A stretch of 64,000 bases of DNA, taken from the NCBI GenBank assembly GCA_965248805.1, contig CBDFKJ010000008.1, positions 372,001 to 436,000 on the forward strand, given 5' to 3'. The position numbers and the translations under genes were made by a program. Positions 27,344-36,379 of this stretch are shown piece after piece. Numbering within the stretch: position 1 is the first letter of the stretch; every line of letters begins with the position of its first letter. The notes under the pieces are model-generated. The model was given only the letters and a program-made list of their open reading frames with translations. It was not told the origin of the DNA and did no database searches. This stretch comes from CBDFKJ01 sp965248805. GTDB lineage: Bacteria > Pseudomonadota > Alphaproteobacteria > UBA6615.

Positions 27344-29314
27344 ATGTGCGGGATCACAGGCATCTTCGATCCGCGCCACAAGCGCGCCACCGATCGATCG
27401 CTGCTAATGCGCATGACCGCAGCGTTGACGCATCGCGGACCGGATGCGTCCGGCATTCATGTCGAGCCGGGCGTCGGTCTCGGACATCGGCGGCTGTCGA
27501 TCATCGATCTGGAAGGCGGTCACCAACCCCTGTTCAACGAGGACGGGTCGGTGGCCGTCGTCTACAACGGTGAGATCTTCAACTTCCAGGAATTGGCGGA
27601 GCAGCTCGCCGCATCCGGGCACATCTTCCAGACCCGATGCGACACAGAGGTGATCGTTCACGCTTGGGAGGAATGGGGCGAGGCATGCGTGCAGCGGTTT
27701 CGCGGCCAGTTTGCGTTCGCCCTATGGGATCGAAACCGTCAATGCCTGTTCCTGGCGCGGGACCGGCTCGGTGTCAAGCCGCTGTACTATGCGTGGCTCA
27801 AAGATGGCAGGTTTATCTTCGCCTCCGAGCTCGGATCACTCCTGCACTGCCCGGAGCTTGCGCGAGAGATCGATCCGCGCGCCGTCGAGGACTATTTCAG
27901 CTACGGCTACGTTCCTGACCCAAAATCCATATACACCTCCGTCGCCAAGCTCGCCCCCGCCCACCACCTGACCGTGGCCCGCGGTGAGGGTGCCGGGCGT
28001 CCGCAATGCTATTGGGATCTGGCGTTCGCCCCCCGTCTCGACGGCAGCGCCCAGGAGCTTGGCGAGGAGCTGATCGAGCGGTTGCGCGAGGCCGCCAAGA
28101 TCCGCCTGATCGCCGACGTGCCGCTCGGCGCTTTCCTATCCGGTGGTGTCGACTCCAGTGCCGTAGTCGCGTTGATGGCGCAAGGCGCGACCGAGCCGGT
28201 CAACACCTGTTCGATCGGATTCAACCACAGCGACTATGACGAATCGACCTACTCCACGCGCGTCGCCGAGCGCTACGGCACGCGCCATAACCTGCGCCAG
28301 GCCGACGCCGATGACTTCGATCTGGTCGACCGTCTCGCCGACGTCTACGGCGAGCCCTTCGCCGACAGCTCGGCGATGCCGACCTTCGGCGTCTGTGGCT
28401 TGGCGCGCGAGCGCGTGACGGTGGCGTTGTCCGGTGACGGCGGCGACGAGGCGTTCGCCGGCTACCGGCGTTATCGCTGGCATCACTACGAGGAGCTGGT
28501 TCGCCAGCGGTTGCCGCAGGCCGCGCGCGGACCGTTGTTCGGTGTCTTGGGCCGGATGTATCCGAAGCTCGACTGGGCGCCGAAGGTCCTGCGCGCGAAG
28601 TCGACGCTGCAGGCCGTGGCACTCGATTCGGCCGATGCGTATTTTCACTCCGTATCGACGTTGTCGGACGCCATGCGCGGCCGGCTCTTTGCGCCGTCGT
28701 TCAAGCGCTCGCTCCAAGGCTATCATGCCGGCGAGGTATTGCGCGCGCACATGCGTGACGCGCCCACCGAGCACCATCTGTCGCGCGTGCAGTACGCGGA
28801 CTTCAAGACCTATTTGCCCGGCGACATCTTGACCAAGGTCGACCGCGCCAGCATGGCCCATTCGCTGGAGGTGCGCGTGCCCATTCTGGATCACCAATTT
28901 CTGGAGTGGGCATCGGGCTTGCCGCATCATTTCAAACTCCGCGGGCGCCAGGGCAAGTACCTGTTCAAGAAATCTCTCGACCGCCTCCTGCCGCACAACG
29001 TGCTCTACCGACCGAAGATGGGGTTCGCGGTGCCGCTGGCTCAGTGGTTTCGCGGGCCGTTGCGCAGCCGTGTGCGCGAGGCACTGGCCGGACCGTTGCT
29101 GGCAGAGACGGGTATCTTTGACACGCGCTACCTGGGTACGTTGTTCGATCAGCACCAGACCGGCACGCGCGACCACGGCACGGCGATCTGGTCGCTGGTC
29201 ATGTTCGAATCGTTCCTGCGCCGCGTGCACCATGCGCCGAACGCCGGTGGACCCACGCGGATCGACACAGCGGATATGATCGATCCCGCCGTCATCGCGC
29301 ATGGCACATCCTGA
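27344..29314 (+). CDS. XrtA/PEP-CTERM-system amidotransferase (asparagine synthase-like)
   Basis: 656 residues. MCGITGIFDPR gives the N-terminal Cys nucleophile of a class II glutamine amidotransferase, with HRGPD and YNGEIFN following. The synthetase half has the ATP-binding SGGVDSS (near residue 266) and TKVDRASMAHSLEVRVPILD. This AsnB-like family is tied to exosortase loci and probably amidates a sugar or uronic acid of the polymer rather than making asparagine; that role is inferred. It is intact, 40 bases after the broken xrtA. Its end overlaps the next gene by 14 bases. Confidence 0.9.
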   Translation: MCGITGIFDPRHKRATDRSLLMRMTAALTHRGPDASGIHVEPGVGLGHRRLSIIDLEGGHQPLFNEDGSVAVVYNGEIFNFQELAEQLAASGHIFQTRCDTEVIVHAWEEWGEACVQRFRGQFAFALWDRNRQCLFLARDRLGVKPLYYAWLKDGRFIFASELGSLLHCPELAREIDPRAVEDYFSYGYVPDPKSIYTSVAKLAPAHHLTVARGEGAGRPQCYWDLAFAPRLDGSAQELGEELIERLREAAKIRLIADVPLGAFLSGGVDSSAVVALMAQGATEPVNTCSIGFNHSDYDESTYSTRVAERYGTRHNLRQADADDFDLVDRLADVYGEPFADSSAMPTFGVCGLARERVTVALSGDGGDEAFAGYRRYRWHHYEELVRQRLPQAARGPLFGVLGRMYPKLDWAPKVLRAKSTLQAVALDSADAYFHSVSTLSDAMRGRLFAPSFKRSLQGYHAGEVLRAHMRDAPTEHHLSRVQYADFKTYLPGDILTKVDRASMAHSLEVRVPILDHQFLEWASGLPHHFKLRGRQGKYLFKKSLDRLLPHNVLYRPKMGFAVPLAQWFRGPLRSRVREALAGPLLAETGIFDTRYLGTLFDQHQTGTRDHGTAIWSLVMFESFLRRVHHAPNAGGPTRIDTADMIDPAVIAHGTS

Positions 29315-30482
29315 TCCATCCGTGCGCGTGCTTTATCATCACCGAACGTTGTCCAGGGACGGAATGGACGTTCATATCCAGGAGCTCGTTGCGGCCCTCA
29401 AGCGCCGCGGGCACGCGGTGTGTGTGGTCGGTCCATCCCGCAACCGTGCGGCCTCGTTCGGCTCCGATGGCGGCTGGATCAATCGGTTGCGCCAGCACCT
29501 GCCACGTATAGTCTCCGAATTGCTGGAGGTCGCCCACAATCTTGCCTTCTACGTCCGCCTGCGCCGCGCGTTCACCGCGTTCAGGCCGGACATCCTGTAC
29601 GAGCGCTATAATCTGTATTTGCTCGCCGGGGCCTGGCTCGCGCGTCGCCGTGGATTGCCTTACCTGCTGGAGGTGAACGCGCCGCTGTTTCACGAACGGT
29701 CCAACCATGGCGGCCTGGCGCTTAAGTCCGTCGCTCGCCGGGCGGAGCGTGCGGCGTGGCGCGGGGCCGACCGCGTGCTTCCGGTGAGCGGCCCGCTTGC
29801 CGATCACATACGTGAAGCCGGCGTCGCCGATGGCAGGATTTCGGTGATACCCAACGGTGTCGACCGTGAACGCTTTCCCGCCGTTTCGGCCGCGGCCAAG
29901 CAGCCGCAAACTTCGGCACAGCCGATCACACTGGGCTTTGTGGGGTTCATTCGGCCGTGGCACGGGCTGGAGCAGGTCATTGAGCTCATGGCGCGGTTGG
30001 CCGACACCTACCCCTTGCGGCTGTGCGTGATCGGTGACGGACCGGCCCAGCCGCACATCGAAGCGCTCGCGCAACGATTGGGCGTGTCCGATCGCGTTGA
30101 GATCCAGGGCGTCGTCGATCGTGACTGCATCACAGCGCACATCGCGCGCTTCGACATCGCGCTGCAGCCGAGCGTCGTTCCTTACGCGTCGCCGCTGAAG
30201 CTGTTCGAGTACATGGCGCTCGGTCGCGCCATGGTCGCTCCCAACACGGCGAACATCCGCGAGATCCTGGCCGATGGGCGAACGGCCTTGCTGTTCGAGC
30301 CCGGCAACTTCGAGCAGTTGCGCCAATGTGTGGAGCGACTCTGTCAGGATGCCGCGCTGCGCCGGCGCCTTGGCGCGGCGGCATCGAAAGCCATCGAGGC
30401 CAACGGATTTCTGTGGGATCGCAATGCTGAGCGCATCGAGGCGCTGGCGGCCGAGTTGATCGGCCGCGAGCGGCGCGTGTGA
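29301..30482 (+). CDS. Glycosyltransferase family 4, exosortase-A-associated
   Basis: 393 residues, GT-B fold. The N-terminal RVLYHHRTLSRDGMDVHI is the acceptor-side Rossmann domain. The C-terminal half has SVIPNGVDRERF, LGFVGFIRPWHGLEQ, and the donor-binding EX7E-type region PSVVPYASPLKLFEYMALGRAMV. It should add a sugar to the lipid-linked exopolysaccharide precursor on the cytoplasmic face. Translation is coupled to neighbours on both sides (14-base and 4-base overlaps). Donor sugar unknown. Confidence 0.9.
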   Translation: MAHPDPSVRVLYHHRTLSRDGMDVHIQELVAALKRRGHAVCVVGPSRNRAASFGSDGGWINRLRQHLPRIVSELLEVAHNLAFYVRLRRAFTAFRPDILYERYNLYLLAGAWLARRRGLPYLLEVNAPLFHERSNHGGLALKSVARRAERAAWRGADRVLPVSGPLADHIREAGVADGRISVIPNGVDRERFPAVSAAAKQPQTSAQPITLGFVGFIRPWHGLEQVIELMARLADTYPLRLCVIGDGPAQPHIEALAQRLGVSDRVEIQGVVDRDCITAHIARFDIALQPSVVPYASPLKLFEYMALGRAMVAPNTANIREILADGRTALLFEPGNFEQLRQCVERLCQDAALRRRLGAAASKAIEANGFLWDRNAERIEALAAELIGRERRV

Positions 30483-31669
30483 TGCGCCGACGCATCCTCT
30501 ATATCGCGCACCGGTTGCCCTATCCGCTGGATAGTGGCGCCAGGGTCCGCGCCTTTCAGACCATCCGGCATCTGCACCGCGAGTGCGAGGTCACCGTGGC
30601 GGCGCCGGCGCGCTCGCGCGCGGAGTTGAAACAGGCGCAACCGCTGATGGACAACTGCCACGCGTTGATTGGCGAAGTAATCTCAAGGCCCGTCGATCTC
30701 GCGCAAATGATGCTGGCGCTGCCAACACCGCGGCCGTCGTCGATGGGTTACTTCTATTCCGGCAAGCTGGCGCGGCGCGTGCGGGCACTCTGCGCAGCGC
30801 GGCCATTCGATTTGATACTGGTGCATTGCTCTTCCGTCGCGCCCTACGTGGCTGGCCTGAACGGCGCGCCGAAGATCCGCGACTTCGTTGACATGGATTC
30901 GCAAAAGTGGCTCGACTATGCGCACCACAAGCCATTTCCGCTGTCGCTTGGCTACAGACTGGAAGGCCGCAAGCTGGCACGTACCGAGGCGCGGCTTGCC
31001 GACCAGTTCGATCTGTGCCTGTGCGCCACCCAGTCGGAGGTCGACACGCTACTCGGCCTCAGGAGCAGCGCTCGCGCCGCGGTCGTGCCGAACGGTGTCG
31101 ACCTCGACTACTTCGCGCCCGTTGACACGCCCTATGCGCCCGACTCGATATGCTTTGTCGGCCGCATGGACTACTTCCCCAATGCCCAGTGTATGATCGA
31201 TTTCTGTAGCCGGGTGCTGCCGCGGATCCGCGCGGCCCGGCCGAATGCGACGTTGACCATCGTCGGGGCCGCACCTTCGCGCGCGGTTCGGCAGTTGGCC
31301 GACATCCCGGGCGTCGACGTCACAGGTACCGTCGCGGACGTGCGACCCTATGTTTGTCGCAGCGCAGTCAGCGTCGCGCCGTTGAAGATTGCGCGCGGCA
31401 CACAGAACAAGATTATCGAGTCGATGGCGATGGGCGTTCCGGTTGTCGCCAGCCGACTGGCCGCCGGTGGCGTCGACGTGAGGCCACAACACGACCTGCT
31501 GGTCGCCGACAGCGATGCCGAGCAGGCCGATGCGGTGATTGGCCTGCTCGCCGATGCTGCACATCGGCAGCGTGTCGCGCGCACCGGCTACGAAGGTGTC
31601 AAGGCACGCCACAGTTGGCAGGCAGCCATGACCCGGCTGGAAGCATCGTTGCAAGCGCATTTGCAGTAG
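30479..31669 (+). CDS. Glycosyltransferase, PEP-CTERM/XrtA-system family
   Basis: 396 residues of the exosortase-linked sugar transferase family, starting RRILYIAHRLPYPLDSGARVR and with FVDMDSQKWLDYA, VVPNGVDLDYFAP, ICFVGRMDYFPN and SVAPLKIARGTQNKIIESMAMG. GT-B fold; donor unknown. It starts 4 bases inside the preceding glycosyltransferase gene and is intact. Confidence 0.9.
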   Translation: MMRRRILYIAHRLPYPLDSGARVRAFQTIRHLHRECEVTVAAPARSRAELKQAQPLMDNCHALIGEVISRPVDLAQMMLALPTPRPSSMGYFYSGKLARRVRALCAARPFDLILVHCSSVAPYVAGLNGAPKIRDFVDMDSQKWLDYAHHKPFPLSLGYRLEGRKLARTEARLADQFDLCLCATQSEVDTLLGLRSSARAAVVPNGVDLDYFAPVDTPYAPDSICFVGRMDYFPNAQCMIDFCSRVLPRIRAARPNATLTIVGAAPSRAVRQLADIPGVDVTGTVADVRPYVCRSAVSVAPLKIARGTQNKIIESMAMGVPVVASRLAAGGVDVRPQHDLLVADSDAEQADAVIGLLADAAHRQRVARTGYEGVKARHSWQAAMTRLEASLQAHLQ

Positions 31670-31674
31670 CGGCC

Positions 31675-31737
31675 ATGACCGAGACGCGGATATCGGTAAA
31701 CGCCTTCGGTCTCGACCTCGCGTGCTGGCCGCGATGA
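31675..31737 (+). other. 20-codon open frame coupled to the epimerase start
   Basis: ATG 31675 to TGA 31735-31737, whose last bases overlap the epimerase ATG (ATGA at 31734-31737). It reads MTETRISVNAF followed by GLDLACWPR. It could be a translational coupling leader, the start of a deleted gene, or chance. Confidence 0.3.
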
Positions 31738-32804
31738 CCAACCGGGCGCCGTCGCGCGCCAGGATCCATCTCGTGGCGGGTGCTCGTCCGAATTTCATGA
31801 AGGTGGCACCCGTCTATTACGCATTGCGCGCGCAGGACTGGGCGCGGCCGATCCTGATCCACACCGGCCAACACTACTACGCCAACATGTCGGACGCGTT
31901 CCTCCACGATCTGGGCCTGCCCGCACCCGACGTATCGTTGGGGGTCGGTAGCGGCAGCCACGCAGAGCAAACCGCCGGCGTGATGGTTGCGTACGAAAAG
32001 GTCTGTATCGCCGAGCCGCCGGACTGGGTGATTGTCGTCGGCGACGTCAATTCCACGCTCGCGTGCGCGCTGGTCGCATCGAAACAACATCTGCGCCTGG
32101 CGCACCTGGAGGCGGGCTTGCGCAGCTTCGACCGGACCATGCCGGAGGAGATAAACCGCATCGCCACCGACGCCGTCGCCGATCTGTTGTGGACGCCATC
32201 GCCCGATGCCGACGAAAACCTGCACGCAGAAGGCGTGGCGCCGGAGCGGATCGAGCAGGTCGGCAACGTTATGCTCGATGCGTATGAGATGCTCGCACCT
32301 CGCATCGCCGACGACGGCACGCGGGAGCGCATGGGCTTGGCCGTAAACGGCTACGCGGTCGTCACGCTGCACGGGCCGGTGAACGTCGATAATGCGGCCA
32401 GCCTGAGTCCGATCGTCGAGGCGTTGGCTGCCGTGGCTTCGCGTCTGCCCCTAGTTTTCCCTTTGCATCCGCGGACGCGCTCAAGGATCGAGTCGTTGGA
32501 GCTGATGGGACCGCTCACCGCGGCGGATGGCATCCACCTCACCGAGCCGATGAGCTACATCCCGTTCATGAACCTGGTCCGCGCCGCCCGGCTCGTCATC
32601 ACCGACTCCGGCGGACTGCAGGACACGACCGAGCGTCCGATTACGTTGACACAGGGCACCAACAAGCTGGCCAAGACCGAGACACTGCAAGCGTTGGTCG
32701 GACGCGTACTGGCCGGCGATTGGCCGCAAGGACGCACGCCGGAGCTATGGGATGGGCAAACCGCGGCGCGCGTCGCGCGGAGCCTGCGCACCCGGATCGA
32801 CTGA
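31734..32804 (+). CDS. wecB: UDP-N-acetylglucosamine 2-epimerase (non-hydrolysing), with an internal gap
   Basis: 356 residues from ATG 31734. Family motifs are clear: LVAGARPNFMKVAPV, HTGQHYYANMSD, VVGDVNSTLACAL and LEAGLRSFDRTMPEEINR. The family normally has about 14 residues (E-E...G-P-LR) between DSGGxQ and D/NTERP; here GLQ joins directly to DTTERPITLTQGT, an in-frame deletion at the nucleotide-binding end. LHRP is also changed to LHGP. The enzyme would make UDP-ManNAc for the polysaccharide, but with this gap it may be inactive. The frame is open throughout. Confidence 0.85.
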   Translation: MTNRAPSRARIHLVAGARPNFMKVAPVYYALRAQDWARPILIHTGQHYYANMSDAFLHDLGLPAPDVSLGVGSGSHAEQTAGVMVAYEKVCIAEPPDWVIVVGDVNSTLACALVASKQHLRLAHLEAGLRSFDRTMPEEINRIATDAVADLLWTPSPDADENLHAEGVAPERIEQVGNVMLDAYEMLAPRIADDGTRERMGLAVNGYAVVTLHGPVNVDNAASLSPIVEALAAVASRLPLVFPLHPRTRSRIESLELMGPLTAADGIHLTEPMSYIPFMNLVRAARLVITDSGGLQDTTERPITLTQGTNKLAKTETLQALVGRVLAGDWPQGRTPELWDGQTAARVARSLRTRID

Positions 32805-32818
32805 CGGCCGCGCGTCAG
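32801..32818. terminator. Small hairpin at a convergent gene end
   Basis: CTGACG at 32801-32806 pairs with CGTCAG at 32813-32818 across the stop codons of wecB and dgt. Only six base pairs and no T-run, so this is a weak candidate. Confidence 0.2.
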
Positions 32819-34179
32819 CCTATGCTGTGGCCGCTCAGCCGGTGGAACTGTGAGAGGGCGAAGCGATCCGTCATTCCCGATATGTAGTCGGTCAGGCGCA
32901 ACCACTGTGCGGCGGGCGATTGCCCGGCGCCGTCGCCACCGGGTAGAAGGCGGATCAACCGCCGATGGCGTGGCGTCAGTCGATCGGTGTCGCCACCGCA
33001 CGCTTGAAACTCGGCGACCGCCGAGCCGAACAGGTCCAGCAGTCCGCGCACGACCTCGAAGCCGCCGAGCTCCGCCTCCAGCTTGGCCGGATCATGGAAC
33101 AGGCGCTCGCTGCAGAGATCGGCAACCTCTCGCACCCGATAGCGATTGGCGACGTGGTCGATCAGCGCGTCTTCGAAGTCGCCGCCGAGGATCGATGCTT
33201 CGTTGTCGAGGAACACCTGGCTGGCGTCATCGGTTAGCACACCGATCGCCTGAGCGCGCAGGTAGCCGATACGGTCCATGTCCTCGACGATGTCATCGTA
33301 GTGAACGAGCGTGTCGCCGGCGATCGCGGCCAGAAGCGACTCCGCTTCGGCGAACTTGATCTTGCCCGCCTTCACGCCGTCTTCGAGGTCGACGATGCTG
33401 TAACAGATGTCGTCCGCGGCCTCGACGAGGTAGGCCAGAGGATGCCGCGCCCAGGCATCGCCGCCATGGGCCGTCAGGCCCAGCTCGGCGGCAACGGCGG
33501 CAAAACAGTCGCGCTCGGTCTGAAAGAATCCGAACTTACGGCGCGCGGCGGCGGCGCCCATGGCGGTCGAGGCGCATGGGTATTTGCTGAAGGCGCCCAA
33601 GGTTGCGGCGCTGAGCCGCAAACCTCCACGCTCGCGCCAGACCTGAAGCCGCGTCAGAATACGAAAGCCTTGCGCGTTGCCTTCGAAGTTCTTCAGATCG
33701 CAGATCGCGGCGTCCCCGAGTTTCGCGTCTAGAAGATGACTGCCCTCGCTCCGAAACCAATGGCGGATCGCATCCTCGCCGGCGTGGCCGAAGGGCGGGT
33801 TTCCGATGTCGTGCGCCAGGCTGGCCGCTGCGACGGCGGCACCGAAATCTTCTTGGCTGGGCTCGAACGCCCCACACCGCAGCCGACCATGCCGCGCCAG
33901 CACGTTGCGGCCGATGTAGGTGCCCAACGAACGGCCGACCGATGCGACCTCCAGACTATGCGTCAGGCGCGTGCGCAGATAATCGGTGACCGGAAACGGC
34001 TGGACCTGGGTCTTGTCCTGCAGGCGGCGAAACGCAGCACTGTAGATGACCCGGTCGCCGTCCTTATGGAACGGCCCACGCACGGCCTCGAAGGCCTGCG
34101 GTGCGACGAGCGCCACCGCGCCGGTTTGCGAAACCGTCAGCCGCGACGGCGACATCAGAAGCCGCCAGTCCATGGTCAT
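32815..34179 (-). CDS. dgt: Deoxyguanosinetriphosphate triphosphohydrolase-like protein
   Basis: 454 residues of the HD superfamily. The metal site is formed by RLTHSLEVA, LAHDIGNPPFGHAGE (His-Asp pair) and downstream YLVEAADDICYSIVDLEDG. It cleaves dNTPs (classically dGTP) to the nucleoside and tripolyphosphate and helps set nucleotide pools. Several ATGs lie near the start (residues 1, 3, 9). It ends converging with wecB. The HAD phosphatase gene lies 22 bases upstream on the same strand, so they may be cotranscribed. Confidence 0.9.
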   Translation of the reverse strand: MTMDWRLLMSPSRLTVSQTGAVALVAPQAFEAVRGPFHKDGDRVIYSAAFRRLQDKTQVQPFPVTDYLRTRLTHSLEVASVGRSLGTYIGRNVLARHGRLRCGAFEPSQEDFGAAVAAASLAHDIGNPPFGHAGEDAIRHWFRSEGSHLLDAKLGDAAICDLKNFEGNAQGFRILTRLQVWRERGGLRLSAATLGAFSKYPCASTAMGAAAARRKFGFFQTERDCFAAVAAELGLTAHGGDAWARHPLAYLVEAADDICYSIVDLEDGVKAGKIKFAEAESLLAAIAGDTLVHYDDIVEDMDRIGYLRAQAIGVLTDDASQVFLDNEASILGGDFEDALIDHVANRYRVREVADLCSERLFHDPAKLEAELGGFEVVRGLLDLFGSAVAEFQACGGDTDRLTPRHRRLIRLLPGGDGAGQSPAAQWLRLTDYISGMTDRFALSQFHRLSGHSIG

Positions 34180-34201
34180 GGCGTGCGCACCGCCGGGCCC
34201 G

Positions 34202-35071
34202 CTACCAGCGCAACGTCGGCAAGGTCCACTCCGGCGTCACGCCGGTGCGGGCGTAAAGCTTCGTTAACAGACCCTCACTCGGCGCAGTGCCCCAGTCGTA
34301 GCCCAGTTCTTCCAGATGGATGCCGCCGACAATGAACGCACCTTGCAGTCCGGCATTGTGCGCACCCGCAATATCTGTGCGCAGCGAATCGCCGACCATC
34401 AGCGCCCGCGTCCCGGCCGCGCATCGTTCGAGACAGGCGTGAATGACCGATGGATAAGGCTTGCCGTGCCAACGTACATCTCCACCGAAGTCGTCCTCAT
34501 AGGCGTGCGCCAGCGCCCCCGCACACAACTCCCGATCAGCCCCGCGTAGCACCACCAGATCCGGATTGGCGCATATCATCGGCAGCTTGCGGCGCGCGGC
34601 GGCACGCAACACGTCGCGATAGTCCTCGACCGTTTCCTCCGGCCCGTCGAGGCCGGTGCACAGAACAAACTCGGCCGTCTCAATGTCAGAGCACTCGTCC
34701 AAGCCCGGATTGTCCAGCATTTCGCGATCGCGGTGCGGTCCCAGATGGTAGCAACGCCGCCCCAGCCGCCGGTACCAAGGTTCGTTGCGGGTCGCCAGAC
34801 ACCGCCACGCCTCCTCGCCCGAGCTGAACAGGTGATCATAGCAGCTCTTGGGTACACCCATGCGCGCCAGGCCGTCTGCTACCTCGTCCGCCCGGCGCGG
34901 CGCGTTTGACAGCACCGCGATACACTTTTTCTCCTGCCTGAGGCGATGCAGCGCCTCGACTGCCTCGGCGTGTGGGCGTACGCCGTCGTGCAGCGTGCCC
35001 CACAGATCGATGATGAAGACGTCGAAGAGTGGAGAGAGCGCGGCGATGCCGTCGCGGTTTGCGGCTGACAT
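34202..35071 (-). CDS. HAD-IIA family sugar/nucleotide phosphatase (NagD-like)
   Basis: 289 residues. HAD motif I is FIIDLWGTLHDG (first Asp of the phosphoenzyme; the second Asp of the usual DxD is replaced by W-G), motif II VLSNAPRRADEV, motif III around RWHGKPYPSVIH, and motif IV MVGDSLRTDIAGA. The cap inserted between motifs II and III is the IIA type. These proteins hydrolyse small phosphorylated metabolites; the substrate is unknown. The motif I layout (DLWGTLHDG) is typical of this alphaproteobacterial subfamily. Confidence 0.87.
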   Translation of the reverse strand: MSAANRDGIAALSPLFDVFIIDLWGTLHDGVRPHAEAVEALHRLRQEKKCIAVLSNAPRRADEVADGLARMGVPKSCYDHLFSSGEEAWRCLATRNEPWYRRLGRRCYHLGPHRDREMLDNPGLDECSDIETAEFVLCTGLDGPEETVEDYRDVLRAAARRKLPMICANPDLVVLRGADRELCAGALAHAYEDDFGGDVRWHGKPYPSVIHACLERCAAGTRALMVGDSLRTDIAGAHNAGLQGAFIVGGIHLEELGYDWGTAPSEGLLTKLYARTGVTPEWTLPTLRW

Positions 35072-35161
35072 GGCGACAAATGCGTGTGCTGGCTGTTGAC
35101 CCGATCGCGGCGCCTTGTGACACGCAGGCGAGGCATTTGAAAGGTGCGATCGTCGGCTCTG

Positions 35162-36318
35162 CTAGTCGACCTGGCTCGGACGCGGCTCACCGAACAGGTA
35201 CCCCTGGCCGTACCTGATGCCGAAGTCCAGCAGCTCACCGAGATTGTCACCGGTCTCGACCTTCTCGACGATGAGTTCGATGTGGTGGCGTTTCAACATC
35301 GATCTTAGGTCGCCGCCGTCGATCTCCGATCCGCCCGCGCGCACCTATGCAAGCAGTAAATCGACCTCGACCTTGATGAAGCGCACGCCCAACGTGGCCA
35401 GCGGCTTGACGTCCAGATCGATCGAGCCGACGTGGTCGAGCGACATGCGAAAGCTCAGCGCCGCCAAGCGTTCCAGAACTTGCGCGCGGTCCGTCAACAA
35501 TGACTCCAAATCGCCGTGATTGAACTCGAACACGATTGCCGGCGCCAGCTCCCTGTTCTCGGCCATGAAATCCACAACGTCCGGAAGAACTCGCCGTCGG
35601 CCAGACTATGGCCGGAGATATTGCAGAAGTAGGCGATTTTCGAGTCGTGCGAACGCGTGCGGCGAATCAGCTGCACACAGCGAAACAGCTAAATGTTGTC
35701 GACCGTGCTGACCAGCCGCTCCTGCTCGGCGATGGCGATGAATTGCTCAGGCAGGATGACCGCGCCGCTGGCGTCACGGATGCGCGAGAAACACTCGTAG
35801 AAGCACACCTTTCGCTGCGGCAGACGCACGACGGGCTGGACATACACGTCGATCCGGTCCAGACGCAGCGCCTCACGTAAAACCTCGAGGATTTGCTCCT
35901 TGTTCAACTCGCCCGCCAGCGGCGCCGGCGCGGCCGTGACGGCGCCGCTGAGCGACGATGCCGGAGGCAACACCGTCAATCGTTCGACCAGGCTTTGCAG
36001 CACCTTTACCTCGGCGACGACGCGCGAAACCCTCTTCAGTTCAGCGTTCTCTTCCTCGCTGAATTGGGTTCCGTCGGCGACCGCCTCAAACAGCTCGCGG
36101 CTCATCTGATGCAGGCGCGCGACTTGCGTGCTGAGTTCCCGGTAACGGTGCAAATGTACTATAAAGAGATGGAACAGCCCGCACAGCGCCGCTACGGCCA
36201 CACCGACAGCGATGCCGTCGCGGATCTCGACCAGAACAGACGACGCCAAGACCGTCGCCGCGGTAGCAGCGACAACGGTGTACATGGCGGTGATGAGAAC
36301 ATGCAAAACGATTGGCAT
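35162..36318 (-). pseudogene. Membrane-anchored degenerate EAL-domain protein, broken by two amber codons and a frameshift
   Basis: ATG 36318. Two N-terminal membrane helices, a short coiled-coil linker, then an EAL-like domain from about residue 145 (DRIDVYVQPVVRLPQRKVCFYE). An amber codon near 35689 interrupts after VSTVDNI. The frame goes on (YFCNISGHSLADGEFF), then a single-base deletion near 35577 shifts it (MAENRELAPAIVFEFNHGDL). A second amber at about 35345 precedes the last 60 residues. The EAL motif itself is ECF, so the domain was probably non-catalytic before it decayed. Cyclic-di-GMP binding or regulatory role is inferred only. Confidence 0.85.
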
Positions 36319-36379
36319 GGCGCCCTCTTGCGGCCATCAAAACAGTGCCAACGTCGGCTTGCAAAAGCGTTAATGCGGA

